Assembly: GCA_964554125.1 (NCBI GenBank)
Contig: CAZKNG010000010.1
Location: forward strand, 1-48,843
DNA from: JAGHBT01 sp035311885
GTDB lineage: Bacteria; Krumholzibacteriota; Krumholzibacteriia; Krumholzibacteriales; WJIX01
Direction of reading: 5' to 3'
DNA length: 48,843 nt
Shown here: positions 17,936 through 26,209 of the stretch, piece by piece
Position numbering within the stretch: the first letter of the stretch is position 1
How the letters are laid out: the number at the start of each line of letters is the position of its first letter
The notes under the pieces: generated by a model
Databases searched by the model: none
The model's input: only the letters and a program-made list of their open reading frames with translations
What the model was told of the DNA's origin: nothing
Position numbers and translations under genes: made by a program

Positions 17936-18976
17936 ATGACCAGAAATATAATTGGTATATTCAGGCAAACGGTTATGATCACGGGTTTTGTATTCGTGAT
18001 GATGCTTTTGCTCGAATATCTCAATGTTCTTACGAGCGGGGTCTGGCGAAGAATCCTGTCTTCCAACAAGTGGGGACAGTATCTGGTGGCGGCTCTCCTG
18101 GGAGTAATCCCGGGATGTCTGGGCGCGTTTGCCGTCGTCGCGATGTATTCCCACGGGTTTATCAGTCTGGGAGCCGTTGTAGCGGCTATGATAGCGACAA
18201 GCGGTGATGAGGCTTTTCTGATGCTGACGATGATCCCCTCTCAGGCTCTTATAATCAGCGGACTGCTTTTCGCAATTGGTATCATAGCCGGTGCTTTAAC
18301 CGATTTTTCCCTCGGGAAACGCGGGATTTCCGGCAAAGATGAATACTGCGAGCTCGAACTTCATGAAGACTACGGCACCTGCTGCTCATTTTCAGCCGGG
18401 CGCACTACAAAGGTTTGGAAGAACTGTTCGCTTGCCAGGGCGGTTCTCGCGCTGCTTTTAGTTTTGATAATAGCTGCTGTTGTGACGGGACATATAGGCC
18501 CGGGCGAATGGAATTGGATCAGAGTAACTGTTCTGATTGTTTCCGCCGGAGCGCTTTTTGTTGTCTCTACGGTAACGGATCATTTTCTGCAGGAGCATCT
18601 CTGGGAGCATATAGCAAAAAGACATCTCCCGAAGATTTTCCTCTGGGCTTTCGGCACCCTTCTTCTGATATTTATTCTGAGGGAGTATCTGGATCTTGGA
18701 ATAAGCGGATACTCAGGATGGGGGAGATGGATCTTTCTTCTGGTTGCCTGTCTGGCGGGGCTGATACCGCAATCCGGCCCCCACCTTGTTTTTCTCACCC
18801 TTTACGTGAGCGGCACGCTGCCCTTGAGTATTCTTCTGGCGAATTCTATTGTTCAGGACGGCCACGGAATGCTTCCCATGCTGGCTGAATCCAGAAAGGC
18901 CTTTTTTCTGGTAAAAGCCGTTAACATTCTAGTAGGGCTGCTTGTAGGAGCAGCCGCTCTGTCCGCCGGGCTTTAA
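17936..18976 (+). CDS. Putative multi-pass metal exporter (ArsP_2 / putative manganese transporter type)
   Basis: 346 residues with about nine or ten hydrophobic helices, so an inner-membrane protein. Two halves carry matching signature loops: LLGVIPGCLGAFAVVAMYSHG near residue 60 and LAGLIPQSGPHLVFLTLYVSG near residue 280, consistent with an inverted internal repeat. ATSGDEAFLMLTMIP adds acidic residues within the membrane. A central cytosolic loop (~125-160, with EDYGTCC) is Cys/acid-rich. This matches the family annotated as putative 10-TM heavy-metal exporter or putative manganese transporter. The substrate is inferred from the family only. ATG follows AAGGGA. It stands alone, with the neighbours on both sides on the other strand. 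Confidence 0.8.
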   Translation: MTRNIIGIFRQTVMITGFVFVMMLLLEYLNVLTSGVWRRILSSNKWGQYLVAALLGVIPGCLGAFAVVAMYSHGFISLGAVVAAMIATSGDEAFLMLTMIPSQALIISGLLFAIGIIAGALTDFSLGKRGISGKDEYCELELHEDYGTCCSFSAGRTTKVWKNCSLARAVLALLLVLIIAAVVTGHIGPGEWNWIRVTVLIVSAGALFVVSTVTDHFLQEHLWEHIAKRHLPKIFLWAFGTLLLIFILREYLDLGISGYSGWGRWIFLLVACLAGLIPQSGPHLVFLTLYVSGTLPLSILLANSIVQDGHGMLPMLAESRKAFFLVKAVNILVGLLVGAAALSAGL

Positions 18977-19027
18977 GTTAAGCCGGATTTTTAAGATTTT
19001 TTTAAGCGGTCCCGGGGCGAACGCTTA

Positions 19028-19693
19028 TTACCCTGAAGCCTTTTCTTCAGCTACCTTTTTGAGTTTTTCGTTGGCCATTATGGCGAGTTCCACCCGTCTG
19101 TTCTGCTGGCGGCCTGCCGCGGTTTCATTTGAGGCCAGCGGCTGGGATTCACCGTAACCCATTATTGTAAAACGGGTAGGATCAACATTCCGGGATGCTA
19201 TTTCATTGGATACCGATTGGGCTCTCTTTCTTGAAAGTTCCAGATTGTACTCTTCCGAACCGGTAGCGTCGGTATGCCCCTCGATAAGAATGTTTGTGTT
19301 TTCGTATTTGTTCAGTATACGGGCAAGTTCGGTCAGATTGTCTTTTGCCTCCCGGCGAAAGGAAGCTTTGTTAACGTCAAAAAGTATACCCGAATCGAAT
19401 GTGATCTTTATACCTTCCCCGACCCTCTCGACTTTAGCTCCTTCTATATCCCTTTCAATCTCTTCGGCCTGTTTATCCATGTAATTTCCAATGTATGCTC
19501 CAGCAGCCCCTCCGACTGCCGCGCCCAGTATCGCGCCCAAAGCGGTGTTCCCCGTTTTTTTGCCTATGACCGCGCCTATGGCGGCACCTGTCCCCGATCC
19601 TATAAGAGCTCCCTTCTTTGTCCTGCTTATGCCGCACCCGGTCATGCTAAAAAGAAAAGTCACGATAAGGACTGAAGCAATTACCCTTTTCAT
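19028..19693 (-). CDS. OmpA-family lipoprotein with glycine-zipper segment
   Basis: 221 residues. The signal ends in a lipobox (SMTGC, Cys20). Residues ~27-72 are a glycine-zipper (GALIGSGTGAAIGAVIG, GAAVGGAAGAYIG) likely to insert in or pack on a membrane. Then an amphipathic linker and a C-terminal OmpA peptidoglycan-binding domain (~95-210): ITFDSGILFDVNKASF, ILIEGHTDATGSEEYNLELS with the conserved Asp, RKRAQSV, GYGESQPLASN, NRRVELAI. The layout is that of YiaD-like outer-membrane lipoproteins that tether the envelope to peptidoglycan. It has a consensus promoter and is monocistronic, convergent with the exporter gene. Confidence 0.93.
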   Translation of the reverse strand: MKRVIASVLIVTFLFSMTGCGISRTKKGALIGSGTGAAIGAVIGKKTGNTALGAILGAAVGGAAGAYIGNYMDKQAEEIERDIEGAKVERVGEGIKITFDSGILFDVNKASFRREAKDNLTELARILNKYENTNILIEGHTDATGSEEYNLELSRKRAQSVSNEIASRNVDPTRFTIMGYGESQPLASNETAAGRQQNRRVELAIMANEKLKKVAEEKASG

Positions 19694-19740
19694 CTTCTAC
19701 CTCTTTTCCGGTGAAAATACCTTTCCCCAAGTTCAGTTTA

Positions 19741-19768
19741 ATTATAAAACTCTTTCTCTTTCTGTCAA
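19741..19768 (-). promoter_or_regulatory. Consensus promoter of the OmpA-like lipoprotein gene
   Basis: Minus strand TTGACA (19768-19763), 16 bases, TATAAT (19746-19741). Both hexamers are perfect. It predicts strong expression, as expected for an abundant envelope lipoprotein. Confidence 0.8.
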
Positions 19769-19875
19769 CGATGAAAGTTTGAATCCTGTGGTTCCGTCCC
19801 TTATGATACAGGCACTAATATTTATCCTTCCTCGCCGGCTGGTAATTGTATTAACGGTTTTTATTGTCTACCCCC

Positions 19876-19902
19876 TTGACCGCAAATACAACTTGCTATA
19901 AT
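19876..19902 (+). promoter_or_regulatory. Promoter of the transglutaminase-like gene pair
   Basis: TTGACC (19876-19881) and a perfect TATAAT (19897-19902), with a slightly short spacer of 15 bases. The start codon lies about 50 bases further on. Confidence 0.55.
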
Positions 19903-19959
19903 CTACTATTACTTAAATATCTGCCGATAGAATGAGATTTATCAGACAGGAGGTTCAGT

Positions 19960-22038
19960 TTGCAAAGAAGTGGATGGATAAACTATTTTTCCTTCGCGGC
20001 CCTGCTGGGGCTTATTCTTCTTTTGGCCCCCGCGTATTTGCCGGCCTCGCAGGAAAGTGATCTTCCTCCGGGGGATACACCCCCGCCGGATCTGTTTTCG
20101 CGCCTGGAAAGGGCCGGAACCGCGGAGGATCACGATGGAGCAGCCAGTGTCATCGTTTACGATTACTCTAAAAACAGAGTGAAACCGTCCGGAGTCACAT
20201 ATGTTGATAAATACATTATTTACAAGGTGTTAAATTCCGCGGGATGCCGGAACAGATCGGTTCTCAACTGGAGGTATGATCCAAGGAGCAGTCATGTTGA
20301 AGTGCGTGAAGTAAACATCGTCAGAGATGGCAGGAGGATTCCGGTTGATCTTTCACGCGTGCATGATCTGCCGGCTCCGCAGTCTATGATATACTGGAAG
20401 GACCGTATCAAGACGCTTCAGCTTCCGAGGCTCAGGATAAATGACGGCATTGAAATAAGAACATTCCGCAAGGGGTTTACTTACGCTCTGCTCGGGTCTG
20501 CTGAGAATGAAGCGGTTTCAGGAGCGGCAAGTGATACCGCCTCAGCAGTGGAAGGGGACGAAAAGTATATTCCGCCGATGCCCGGGGAGTACTTCGATAT
20601 AGTACTATTTTCGGCCACAGAACCTGTTATAGAGAAGAAATATGTATTGAGTCTGCCGCCCGATAAGAGGCTTCACTCTGAAATATACAACGGCCCCCTT
20701 TATTCCAGCACTACATATAATGATGAATGCATAGAGTACGTCTGGTGGGGGCTGAACCTGCCTCCGAGAACTCACGAACCCGCTCAGCCGGCCCCGAGCG
20801 ATTATGTGCCCAAGGTTGTTATGGCTACTGTTAAAGACTGGGAGACAAAGAGCCGCTGGTTTTTTGACGTCAATCGTAAGCAGTTTGATGTTACCGAGGC
20901 GATAAGAGAGAAAGTGGATGAGATATTCAGAGAAGCCGGTATTACGAATGCTTCTGAAGAACGAAAGGCAAAGGCTCTTCTTCACTGGGTTGCTCAGAAT
21001 ATCCGTTACAGCGGACAGACGATGGGTGAGGGGGAGGGCTTTACCCTTCATCCGGGTTCTATGATATTCGCTCAGCGGAGCGGTGTATGCAAGGATATCG
21101 CGGGAATGCTGATTACTATGATGCGGGCGGCCGGGATGGATAGTTACGCGGCGATGACGATGGCTGGAAGCCGGATAGAGAAGGTGCCCGCCGATCAGTT
21201 CAATCACTGCGTTTGCGCCCTGAGGGGAGAGGACGGATCTTTCGAAATGTACGATCCGACATGGGTGCCGTTTAACAACGATATATGGTCGCTTCTGGAG
21301 GCGGAACAGGACTATCTGATCGGAACTCCGGACGGGGAAACCCTCGACAGAATTGCTTTTAGCCCCCCGGAAGAATCTCCGCTCACTATTGTTCACAAAG
21401 CTAAACTGCGCCGTGACGGCTCACTGGAGGGAACCTTCGAACTGTCAGGGTCCGGAGCGCTTGACAGCAGGCTGCGCCGGATTATATCAGGAAGCCGCAA
21501 ATCGGAACTTGACTTGACAGTGGCGGGGCTTATCGCTCCAATAAGCAGCAGGGTGGAAAAAATAGAATATGAGTTTCTCGAGCCGGATGACTTCAGCTCG
21601 GATATGTGGATTAAAATAGATTACCGCATCCCTCGTTTCGCGCTTCGCGTAGCGGGAGGGTACGAGTTTAAAAGTCCACTAATGAAAGTCGTTCTCAATA
21701 ACGCCCGGCTTTTCCGGGCGGCTTCAGTTAAACTGGATGAACGGAGAGAAACAGATCTCTTCCTGTATTACACTCAGCTCATTGACGGAACAGAAAAAAT
21801 CAGAATGCCAAGAGGTTGGGAAACCGCCGACCTGCCCTCGTCTCAAGAGATAGACCGTACATATGCCTACTTTAAAGGTTCGAGCCGGGAAGACGGCCGG
21901 GATCTTGTAATCGATCACCGCGCCGAGATACGAAGGCGGCAGATTCCGCCAGACGGTTACGGCGGATTCCGCGAAGCGCTTGAGGAGGCAAAGTTATGGG
22001 GCGAAGAAATCTTCCGTGTTGAGAAGGGAGGCAACTAA
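19960..22038 (+). CDS. Exported DUF3857 / transglutaminase-like protein with intact catalytic triad
   Basis: 692 residues from TTG at 19960, which is fixed by AGGAGG six bases upstream. A signal peptide covers about residues 1-30 (FAALLGLILLLAPAYLPASQ). A DUF3857 beta-rich domain (~45-300; VTYVDKYIIYKVLNSAG, YWKDRIKTLQLPRL) precedes a transglutaminase-like core (~310-440) with Cys377 in RSGVCKDIAGML, His416 in FNHCVC and Asp432 in MYDPTW. The C-terminal ~250 residues are beta-rich. Expected in the periplasm. These proteins use a thiol triad for cleavage or transfer at amide bonds, but natural substrates are mostly unknown. It overlaps the next gene by one base (TAATG), so the two are coupled. 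Confidence 0.9.
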   Translation: MQRSGWINYFSFAALLGLILLLAPAYLPASQESDLPPGDTPPPDLFSRLERAGTAEDHDGAASVIVYDYSKNRVKPSGVTYVDKYIIYKVLNSAGCRNRSVLNWRYDPRSSHVEVREVNIVRDGRRIPVDLSRVHDLPAPQSMIYWKDRIKTLQLPRLRINDGIEIRTFRKGFTYALLGSAENEAVSGAASDTASAVEGDEKYIPPMPGEYFDIVLFSATEPVIEKKYVLSLPPDKRLHSEIYNGPLYSSTTYNDECIEYVWWGLNLPPRTHEPAQPAPSDYVPKVVMATVKDWETKSRWFFDVNRKQFDVTEAIREKVDEIFREAGITNASEERKAKALLHWVAQNIRYSGQTMGEGEGFTLHPGSMIFAQRSGVCKDIAGMLITMMRAAGMDSYAAMTMAGSRIEKVPADQFNHCVCALRGEDGSFEMYDPTWVPFNNDIWSLLEAEQDYLIGTPDGETLDRIAFSPPEESPLTIVHKAKLRRDGSLEGTFELSGSGALDSRLRRIISGSRKSELDLTVAGLIAPISSRVEKIEYEFLEPDDFSSDMWIKIDYRIPRFALRVAGGYEFKSPLMKVVLNNARLFRAASVKLDERRETDLFLYYTQLIDGTEKIRMPRGWETADLPSSQEIDRTYAYFKGSSREDGRDLVIDHRAEIRRRQIPPDGYGGFREALEEAKLWGEEIFRVEKGGN

Positions 22039-23972
22039 TGAAAGCTTTAAGGACAAGCGGTCTGGTCACTTCTCATTTAGTCATTCTGCTTCTTTTATCG
22101 ATCCCCGTTTTTGCAGGACAGATGGGTGTCTCTGAGGGGCACGATCTTGACAGGTTATGGGCGAGGGCGGAAAAAGAGCTCGACCCTTCCGGTGAGGATG
22201 CCGTTCTGCTTTTAGAGAGCAGGCATCTATCTATTCTGGGAAATGGAGCAAAGAATACACGGGTACACAGCGTTGTGTGGATTGGAACCGACCGAGGCGT
22301 GAGGGAATACGCCGATCTGCGGATCCCCTATAACAGTGCTTCTTCGAGCTTGAAGGTGATAAAACTGAGAACATGGCGTGATGATAAATGGTGGCCGGAT
22401 GAGAGGGAGATAAGCTCCACCGCGGTCGTAGAGACACTTCCATTCGAACTATCCGGAGCGGATGATTATACAGAGATGCGCGAGGTGATGCTTCTGCACG
22501 ACGGTGTTGGGATCCCCTGTATTATCGAGACAGTATATGAGATAGAAGAGCGGCGCGGATCGAAGCAGGGTTGTGACGGGGTTTGGGTATTCCCCCGGAA
22601 AGACCCCGCAGTTCTGGTAGAATACAGTGTTTCTGTTCCGGCAGAGGGGGTTTTTAATTTTTCAGGCGGAAACGGCGCCCCGAACCCAAAGATTATTTCA
22701 GGCGGCGGGGAGGCTGAAACATATATCTGGAGAATGGAAATGACAGGCCGTCTCGGGCAGCCCCCTATATCTGATCCCGCCGATTATTATCCCTATGCGG
22801 CATGGTCAACCTGGGAGAGCTGGAATGAGCTTGCAGGGAGGGTTGTTTCCAACTTTGACAGCGCGTCCGTGTTGACCCGGGAGCTTGCGGACACTCTGGC
22901 TGAGAGAACAGAATACGAGCCTTGTTCAGCCGCGAAAGCCCGAGCCGTGGTTGAACTTGTAACTGAAAAGACCCGGGGTATTCATTACGACTCAAGCTTC
23001 TGGCCTCTATCCCCGCGGCCGGCGAAGCGCACCTGGGAAACCGCATACGGCCACCCTCTTGACAGGGCTGTTCTTGCCGCCGCGCTTATGCGTAAAGCTG
23101 GGCTGAACGCTCAGCCGGTATACCGTTCAAAGGGTTTTCGTCCGATTGATACCGGCGTTCCGGGACTATCCAGGTTTGAGAGGATCGGGCTCTATGTGGC
23201 AGGCGGCGATTTTAAGGCCTTTTACGAACCGTATGAGGGGAAGCTGTACGAAGGATCCGGCAAATTCGCGGGTCGGGTTATCTTCGAGCCCGCGAGCGGA
23301 GAAATTCCAAAGATGCGCGAGGTTATCGGCGATTCGCGAGCTGTAAACGGATTGGATCTGGTACTTACACTCAAACCCTGCGGCGGCGGGAACTGGACGG
23401 GAAGAGGAGAATACAGGGCGGAAGGTTTGTTCAGTCCCTATGATGAAATGACCGGTTCAGGTTCTCTAGCTCTGCGTTTTTTGAGCAGTACGGTCGGCTC
23501 TATACTCGAAGGGGCAGAAGTAAGCGGATTTAATCCCAGGATTTTCACCCCCTCACTTGTCAGTACGGCCTTTGAGTTTGAACTTAAGAGCAGAGATCCG
23601 GACCGGCAGGGACGGGAGCGGTTTATGATCGGAACTCCAGAGGGAAGCCTGCTGAGCAGACTTTCATCGGAGATATATCTTTACCAGGAGCGCAGGACTT
23701 CACCTGTTCTCCTGCCGGGAAAGCTCAAACAGAGAATCTGTCTCAGGATTAAAACGGGCGACGGGGAAATTGTCCGTCTGCCCGAGGAGAGAGAAATAGA
23801 CAATAAAGTGGGTCATTATTCTCTCAGCGCGGGAAATAAAGACGGCTGGATTACAGTAAGCCGCGAACTGATATTAAAAGTAAAGACGGTACCTGATGAG
23901 CTCTGGCCGGAGCTTAAAAAGCTGTTGATCGAGGAGGAAGATCCGGCGGGCGGGACCGTTATGATTAGATAG
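22038..23972 (+). CDS. Exported DUF3857 / transglutaminase-like protein, triad lost
   Basis: 644 residues with a signal peptide (LVILLLLSIPVFAG). The order of parts copies the upstream gene: DUF3857-like half (VHSVVWIGTDRGVREYADLR, VETLPFELSGADDYTEMREV), then a transglutaminase-like fold (TEKTRGIHYDSSFWPL; YGHPLDRAVLAAALMRKAGL). The catalytic positions are changed. Proline 340 stands where the family has Cys (G-x-C-x-D-x-A becomes GHPLDRA), Arg382 replaces the His (FERIG for FNHxx), and Glu397 replaces the Asp (YEPY for YDPT). It is therefore probably a non-catalytic partner or binding protein for the active neighbour. Start ATG with GAGAAGGGAGG upstream. The pairing by coupled translation implies that they are made in similar amounts. 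Confidence 0.82.
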   Translation: MKALRTSGLVTSHLVILLLLSIPVFAGQMGVSEGHDLDRLWARAEKELDPSGEDAVLLLESRHLSILGNGAKNTRVHSVVWIGTDRGVREYADLRIPYNSASSSLKVIKLRTWRDDKWWPDEREISSTAVVETLPFELSGADDYTEMREVMLLHDGVGIPCIIETVYEIEERRGSKQGCDGVWVFPRKDPAVLVEYSVSVPAEGVFNFSGGNGAPNPKIISGGGEAETYIWRMEMTGRLGQPPISDPADYYPYAAWSTWESWNELAGRVVSNFDSASVLTRELADTLAERTEYEPCSAAKARAVVELVTEKTRGIHYDSSFWPLSPRPAKRTWETAYGHPLDRAVLAAALMRKAGLNAQPVYRSKGFRPIDTGVPGLSRFERIGLYVAGGDFKAFYEPYEGKLYEGSGKFAGRVIFEPASGEIPKMREVIGDSRAVNGLDLVLTLKPCGGGNWTGRGEYRAEGLFSPYDEMTGSGSLALRFLSSTVGSILEGAEVSGFNPRIFTPSLVSTAFEFELKSRDPDRQGRERFMIGTPEGSLLSRLSSEIYLYQERRTSPVLLPGKLKQRICLRIKTGDGEIVRLPEEREIDNKVGHYSLSAGNKDGWITVSRELILKVKTVPDELWPELKKLLIEEEDPAGGTVMIR

Positions 23973-23973
23973 T

Positions 23974-24001
23974 TCCGCCGCTTCGGGCGGATCGGGTTTT
24001 T
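23974..24001 (+). terminator. Possible weak intrinsic terminator
   Basis: TCCGCC (23974-23979) pairs with GGCGGA (23986-23991), and a short T run follows after five bases. The stem is short and the T run offset, so it may only attenuate before hutH. Confidence 0.35.
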
Positions 24002-24038
24002 AAGATCACACTGCGGAACACAGAGGGAGTGAATTACG

Positions 24039-25613
24039 TTGAGCGGAGAGGTCTTTAAATACGGACGCGAAGAGCTCTCGGCCGCGAAAGCGCTCGGGAT
24101 TGCTTCAGGCGGCACAAAGGGGATACTTACTGAAAAGGCCGCGGGGCAGATAGAGAGAGGGAAAAATGCCGTTGACAAAATCTTAAAAGAAGGGGAAACG
24201 GTATACGGTATAAATACGGGGTTCGGCCCCCTCTGTACGACAAAAATATCTGCCGAACAGACGAGGCAACTGCAGTATAATATTCTGAGAAGTCACAGTG
24301 TGGGTGTTGGAGAAGATGTGCCGGACAGGATAGCCAAGCTGTCGCTCATTCTCAAGGTTCACTCATTCGCCCTTGGATATTCTGGCGTGTCAATCAGAAC
24401 GGTAGAGAGGATACTCTGGCATATCGAAAATGATATTATACCTGTTGTTCCCTCTCAGGGCTCTGTCGGAGCTTCGGGAGACCTGGCCCCCCTTGCTCAC
24501 ACTTTTCTCCCCCTGATAGGTCTCGGAAAGGTCAGGTATAAAGGGGTTGAATACGATTCGAAAGAGATTCTCCTGAAATTGGGCAAGGAGCCCCTGCAGC
24601 TCGGCCCTAAAGAGGGGCTGGCGCTGATAAACGGCACGCAGTTTATAACGGCATTCAGCGTGGTGGCTCTAGACAGGTTTAAGAACTGCCTGGACAACGC
24701 GGACATAATAGGCGCGATGACATTGGAAGCCCTGCTCGGCTCAGCCTCCCCCTTTAGCGAAGAACTACACCGCTTGCGCCCCTATCCTGGAACCAGATAT
24801 GTAGCCCGAAGACTCAAATCCCTTCTTGAGGGATCTGAGATGGTCAAATCTCATTCAGACTGCGCGAGAGTACAGGATCCCTATTCACTCAGGTGCATGC
24901 CGCAGGTGCACGGCGCCTCGAGAAACGCCTGGCTTCATCTGAAAGAGACGGTAGATATAGAGCTGAATTCCGTTACCGATAACCCGGTTATTCTGGAGGG
25001 GGATAAAGCTTTAAGCGGCGGCAACTTTCACGGTCAACCCATCGCTCTTCCTCTTGACTATGCCGCTGTGGCCGTAAGTGAGCTGGGAAATATTTCTGAC
25101 AGAAGAACATACCTTCTTCTCGAAGGAGGTTACGAGGGGCTGCCGAAACTGCTTATGAGGGATATCGGCATCAACTCAGGTTTTATGATGGCGCAGTACA
25201 CATCCGCCGCTCTTGTTTCCGAAAACAAGGGTTTGTGTTTTCCCGCGAGCGCTGACAGCATCCCCACATCTCTTGGGCAGGAGGACCATGTAAGCATGGG
25301 AGCTATAAGCGCCAGGAAATTAAACAGGGTAATTGATAACCTCGAGAACATTCTGGCGGTTGAGTTGCTCTCCAGCGCTCAGGCTTTCGATTTCAGAAGA
25401 CCTCTCAAGTCAAGCAGGATTCTTGAATCGTGCCATAAATATATAAGGAGATTTATCAGGCATGCTGAGAGAGACAGGATATTCGGAGAAGATTTGAATA
25501 TCGCCAGAGGCATTATAGCGGAAGGGAAACTCGCGGAGATCTCGCGCGAAGCGGCGGAAAAAGAGAATATCCTTCTGTTAAATGACGAAGAGAAGATATT
25601 CGAAGACTATTAA
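24039..25613 (+). CDS. hutH: Histidine ammonia-lyase
   Basis: Converts histidine to urocanate and ammonia, first step of histidine catabolism; cytosolic homotetramer. 524 residues from TTG at 24039. The MIO prosthetic group forms from Ala145-Ser146-Gly147 in GSVGASGDLAPLAH. Histidine-specific features are present: SHSVGVG (His in the position where phenylalanine lyases have a hydrophobic residue), SVTDNPV, SGGNFHGQP, and LGQEDHVSMGAISARK. Length and motif order are normal. No hutU, hutI or hutG is in the window, so the rest of the pathway, if present, is elsewhere. The gene follows the transglutaminase-like pair after 66 bases. Downstream lies mobile-element debris. Confidence 0.93.
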   Translation: MSGEVFKYGREELSAAKALGIASGGTKGILTEKAAGQIERGKNAVDKILKEGETVYGINTGFGPLCTTKISAEQTRQLQYNILRSHSVGVGEDVPDRIAKLSLILKVHSFALGYSGVSIRTVERILWHIENDIIPVVPSQGSVGASGDLAPLAHTFLPLIGLGKVRYKGVEYDSKEILLKLGKEPLQLGPKEGLALINGTQFITAFSVVALDRFKNCLDNADIIGAMTLEALLGSASPFSEELHRLRPYPGTRYVARRLKSLLEGSEMVKSHSDCARVQDPYSLRCMPQVHGASRNAWLHLKETVDIELNSVTDNPVILEGDKALSGGNFHGQPIALPLDYAAVAVSELGNISDRRTYLLLEGGYEGLPKLLMRDIGINSGFMMAQYTSAALVSENKGLCFPASADSIPTSLGQEDHVSMGAISARKLNRVIDNLENILAVELLSSAQAFDFRRPLKSSRILESCHKYIRRFIRHAERDRIFGEDLNIARGIIAEGKLAEISREAAEKENILLLNDEEKIFEDY

Positions 25614-25635
25614 AAGGGGCGGATGATTAGAGCCG

Positions 25636-25707
25636 GGTTTGACACGGGTAGTCACATAAAATGGCTGTAACTTATTGCAATGCATATAGTAATGGACGAT
25701 TTCATAG
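25636..25707. repeat. IS-end repeat, copy 1
   Basis: This 72-base sequence recurs in the same orientation at 31566-31637, with four differences. It contains GGTTTGACAC, the terminal inverted-repeat core of the element, and the last codons of its transposase on the minus strand. The opposite end of this copy is missing. Confidence 0.85.
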
Positions 25708-25942
25708 TTCGCCAGGCATCCTCAACACGCATCAGCTGCTTGTAGGCAAGGACCAGGTTTTCGGCAGAGAGACTCTCATCATTGTTGCGGATTACCCAGA
25801 GGCCGTCACGTCTGGAATGAGCTTTCACGGCAGCCCGGTTGATACGAAGCTCCTCGCTCTTGAGTTTTCGCAGATACTTCCCGTATCTGCGGCTGGTCAT
25901 TTCGGCTAGGAGTCCCCCGCCTTTTCTTCTTTTCTTATCTGT
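25652..25942 (-). pseudogene. IS1634-like (DDE) transposase remnant
   Basis: The open minus-strand frame reads the C-terminal part of a DDE transposase: SRRYGKYLRKLKSEELRINR, RDGLWVIRNNDESLSAENLV, LAYKQLMRVEDAWRTMKS. The VEDAWR segment carries the catalytic Glu of this family, and the preceding motif order (basic RRYGKYL, then DG.W..R) fits IS1634-type proteins. The frame is cut upstream by stops near 25943, and no N-terminal part follows, so the copy is 5'-truncated. It ends in a short tail (ITICIAISYSHFM) shared with copy 2, rather than the ~100 residues normal for intact relatives, which may mean a second internal deletion. Confidence 0.7.
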
Positions 25943-26209
25943 TTATCAGGTGATTGGTTATTTGATTTAGAGAGAGATTTAGATTCATTTTTCTCCTTTC
26001 GTTTAAAGATGGAAGGCTTTGAAAAAATCAATCAGCCGCCTACTATACAAATCAATCGACTACCTGATAGGACATAGAATTTTTTTTGGGGAAACTCCAA
26101 CAAAGATAATTATTGAAGAAATATAAATATTTGGTGTATAATTAAAATTGCCAATCGTGAGGGAGATAATATAAAAATTATAAAGATTAAATGAGAGGAG
26201 AACTTTTTT
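25943..26209. other. A+T-rich spacer between transposase remnant and island genes
   Basis: No coding frame or RNA gene is recognised. About 25943-26100 is low-complexity flank with no second IS end, so the boundary of the original insertion is lost. The promoter for the island genes lies at 26113-26142. Confidence 0.5.
26113..26142 (+). promoter_or_regulatory. Promoter of the three-gene secreted-protein cassette
   Basis: TTGAAG (26113-26118), 18 bases, perfect TATAAT (26137-26142), 68 bases upstream of the first ATG. The gene start has GAGGAG at 9 bases. Confidence 0.6.

Noticed and set aside
25661..25909. Two plus-strand frames (25661-25909 and 31591-31806) that start alike (MAVTY.NAYSN)
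   Set aside because: The similarity comes from the shared IS-end repeat read on the wrong strand. The minus strand holds the transposase codons. They are not paralogous genes.
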